Below, piece by piece: positions 12,544 to 12,826 of a stretch of DNA of 12,826 nucleotides. This DNA is from an uncultured Methylophaga sp. (lineage in GTDB: Bacteria > Pseudomonadota > Gammaproteobacteria > Nitrosococcales > Methylophagaceae), in contig CANRLD010000035.1 in assembly GCA_947631375.1 (NCBI GenBank), forward strand, positions 1 through 12,826. Reading direction: 5' to 3'. The notes beneath the pieces were generated by a model, which saw only the letters and a program-made list of their open reading frames with translations, was not told the origin of the DNA and did no database searches. Position numbers and translations under genes: made by a program. How positions within the stretch are numbered: the first letter of the stretch is position 1; the number at the start of each line of letters is the position of its first letter.

Positions 12544-12826
12544 TCACTTTCCTTTCAATGGATGGGGGAGACCGGCAATGGTGAGGATTACATTATCGGC
12601 CAGTGCGGCCAGTTGCTGATGTAAGCGGCCAGATTCATCACAAAAACGCCGTGTCAATTCGCCCAGTGGCACAATCCCCATACTGGTTTCATTGCTGACC
12701 ATAATGATCTCGGCATCCAGTGTCGGCAGGATTGTCAGCAATTGCTCCAGCTCATCACGCAGCAGTGCTTCGTCATCTGCCAGTAACAGGTTAGTCAGCC
12801 ATAAGGTCAGGCAATCAATCAACATG
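12544..12826 (-). CDS. cobU: Adenosylcobinamide kinase / guanylyltransferase, C-terminal half (cut by window edge)
   Basis: Bifunctional CobU/CobP-type enzyme that phosphorylates adenosylcobinamide and attaches GMP, giving the substrate of CobS. Only the last 93 codons are visible; the family is about 180 residues, so the P-loop and guanylate-site His lie beyond the right edge. The visible part begins in the conserved segment IDCLTLWLTNLL, continues with IIMVSNETSMGIVP and RRFCDESGRLHQQLA, and ends in AGLPHPLKGK, all typical of the family. The Met codon at 12825 lies inside the conserved strand and is not the start. It is the first visible gene of the cobU-cobT-cobS-cobO transcript, joined to cobT with no intervening base. 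Confidence 0.93.
   Translation of the reverse strand, partial: MLIDCLTLWLTNLLLADDEALLRDELEQLLTILPTLDAEIIMVSNETSMGIVPLGELTRRFCDESGRLHQQLAALADNVILTIAGLPHPLKGK

Noticed and set aside
1..12826. CRISPR array, insertion sequence, integrase, toxin-antitoxin or tRNA gene
   Set aside because: No regularly spaced repeats, transposase or integrase motifs, or cloverleaf-like sequences were seen; all larger frames are accounted for by housekeeping genes.

Overview
The window looks like ordinary chromosome from a gammaproteobacterium. The proteins closely resemble the E. coli-type versions of ProS, SerB, Ppa, GrxD, ClpS, ClpA and DinF, base composition is moderate, and genes are packed with short gaps and overlapping stops and starts. 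A genus cannot be fixed from sequence alone; a marine or methylotrophic lineage such as Methylophaga is only a guess. I see no rRNA, tRNA, insertion sequence, phage gene or CRISPR array.

Layout. Positions 1-995 (minus) hold the first 331 codons of prolyl-tRNA synthetase, cut by the left edge. Upstream of it on the same strand is a two-gene unit: a secreted DUF4124 protein (1419-1877) and a MIF-like tautomerase (1081-1416), closed by a clear intrinsic terminator at 1041-1065. Diverging from this unit is an RluA-type pseudouridine synthase (1933-2745, plus). It is followed by an unrecognised arginine-rich 63-residue protein with its own promoter (2811-3002). A DinF-type MATE transporter (minus, 3022-4338) diverges from a TauE/SafE permease (plus, 4455-5249). 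A plus-strand housekeeping run follows: ppa, a long hairpin, serB, then the tightly coupled set grxD-clpS-clpA, which ends at a strong terminator (9807-9836). After a 344-base gap between convergent genes comes a minus-strand cobalamin unit, transcribed cobU-cobT-cobS-cobO and running in from the right edge.

How the genes work together. ClpS is the N-degron adaptor for the ClpA unfoldase, and GrxD (an Fe-S monothiol glutaredoxin) shares their transcript. CobU, CobT and CobS build and attach the lower nucleotide loop of cobalamin, and CobO adenosylates the corrinoid. Any cobalamin riboswitch should lie upstream of cobU, beyond the right edge.

Nothing here is a convincing new multi-gene system. 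The observations most worth checking are a cluster of DnaA-box-like 9-mers (one a perfect TTATCCACA) between clpA and cobO, the arginine-rich small protein with a good sigma70-type promoter, the DUF4124-MIF gene pair, and a perfect 15-bp hairpin just upstream of serB. Several starts were moved from the longest open frame on ribosome-binding-site or family-alignment grounds (dinF GTG, DUF4124, rluA-like, clpS, cobO).
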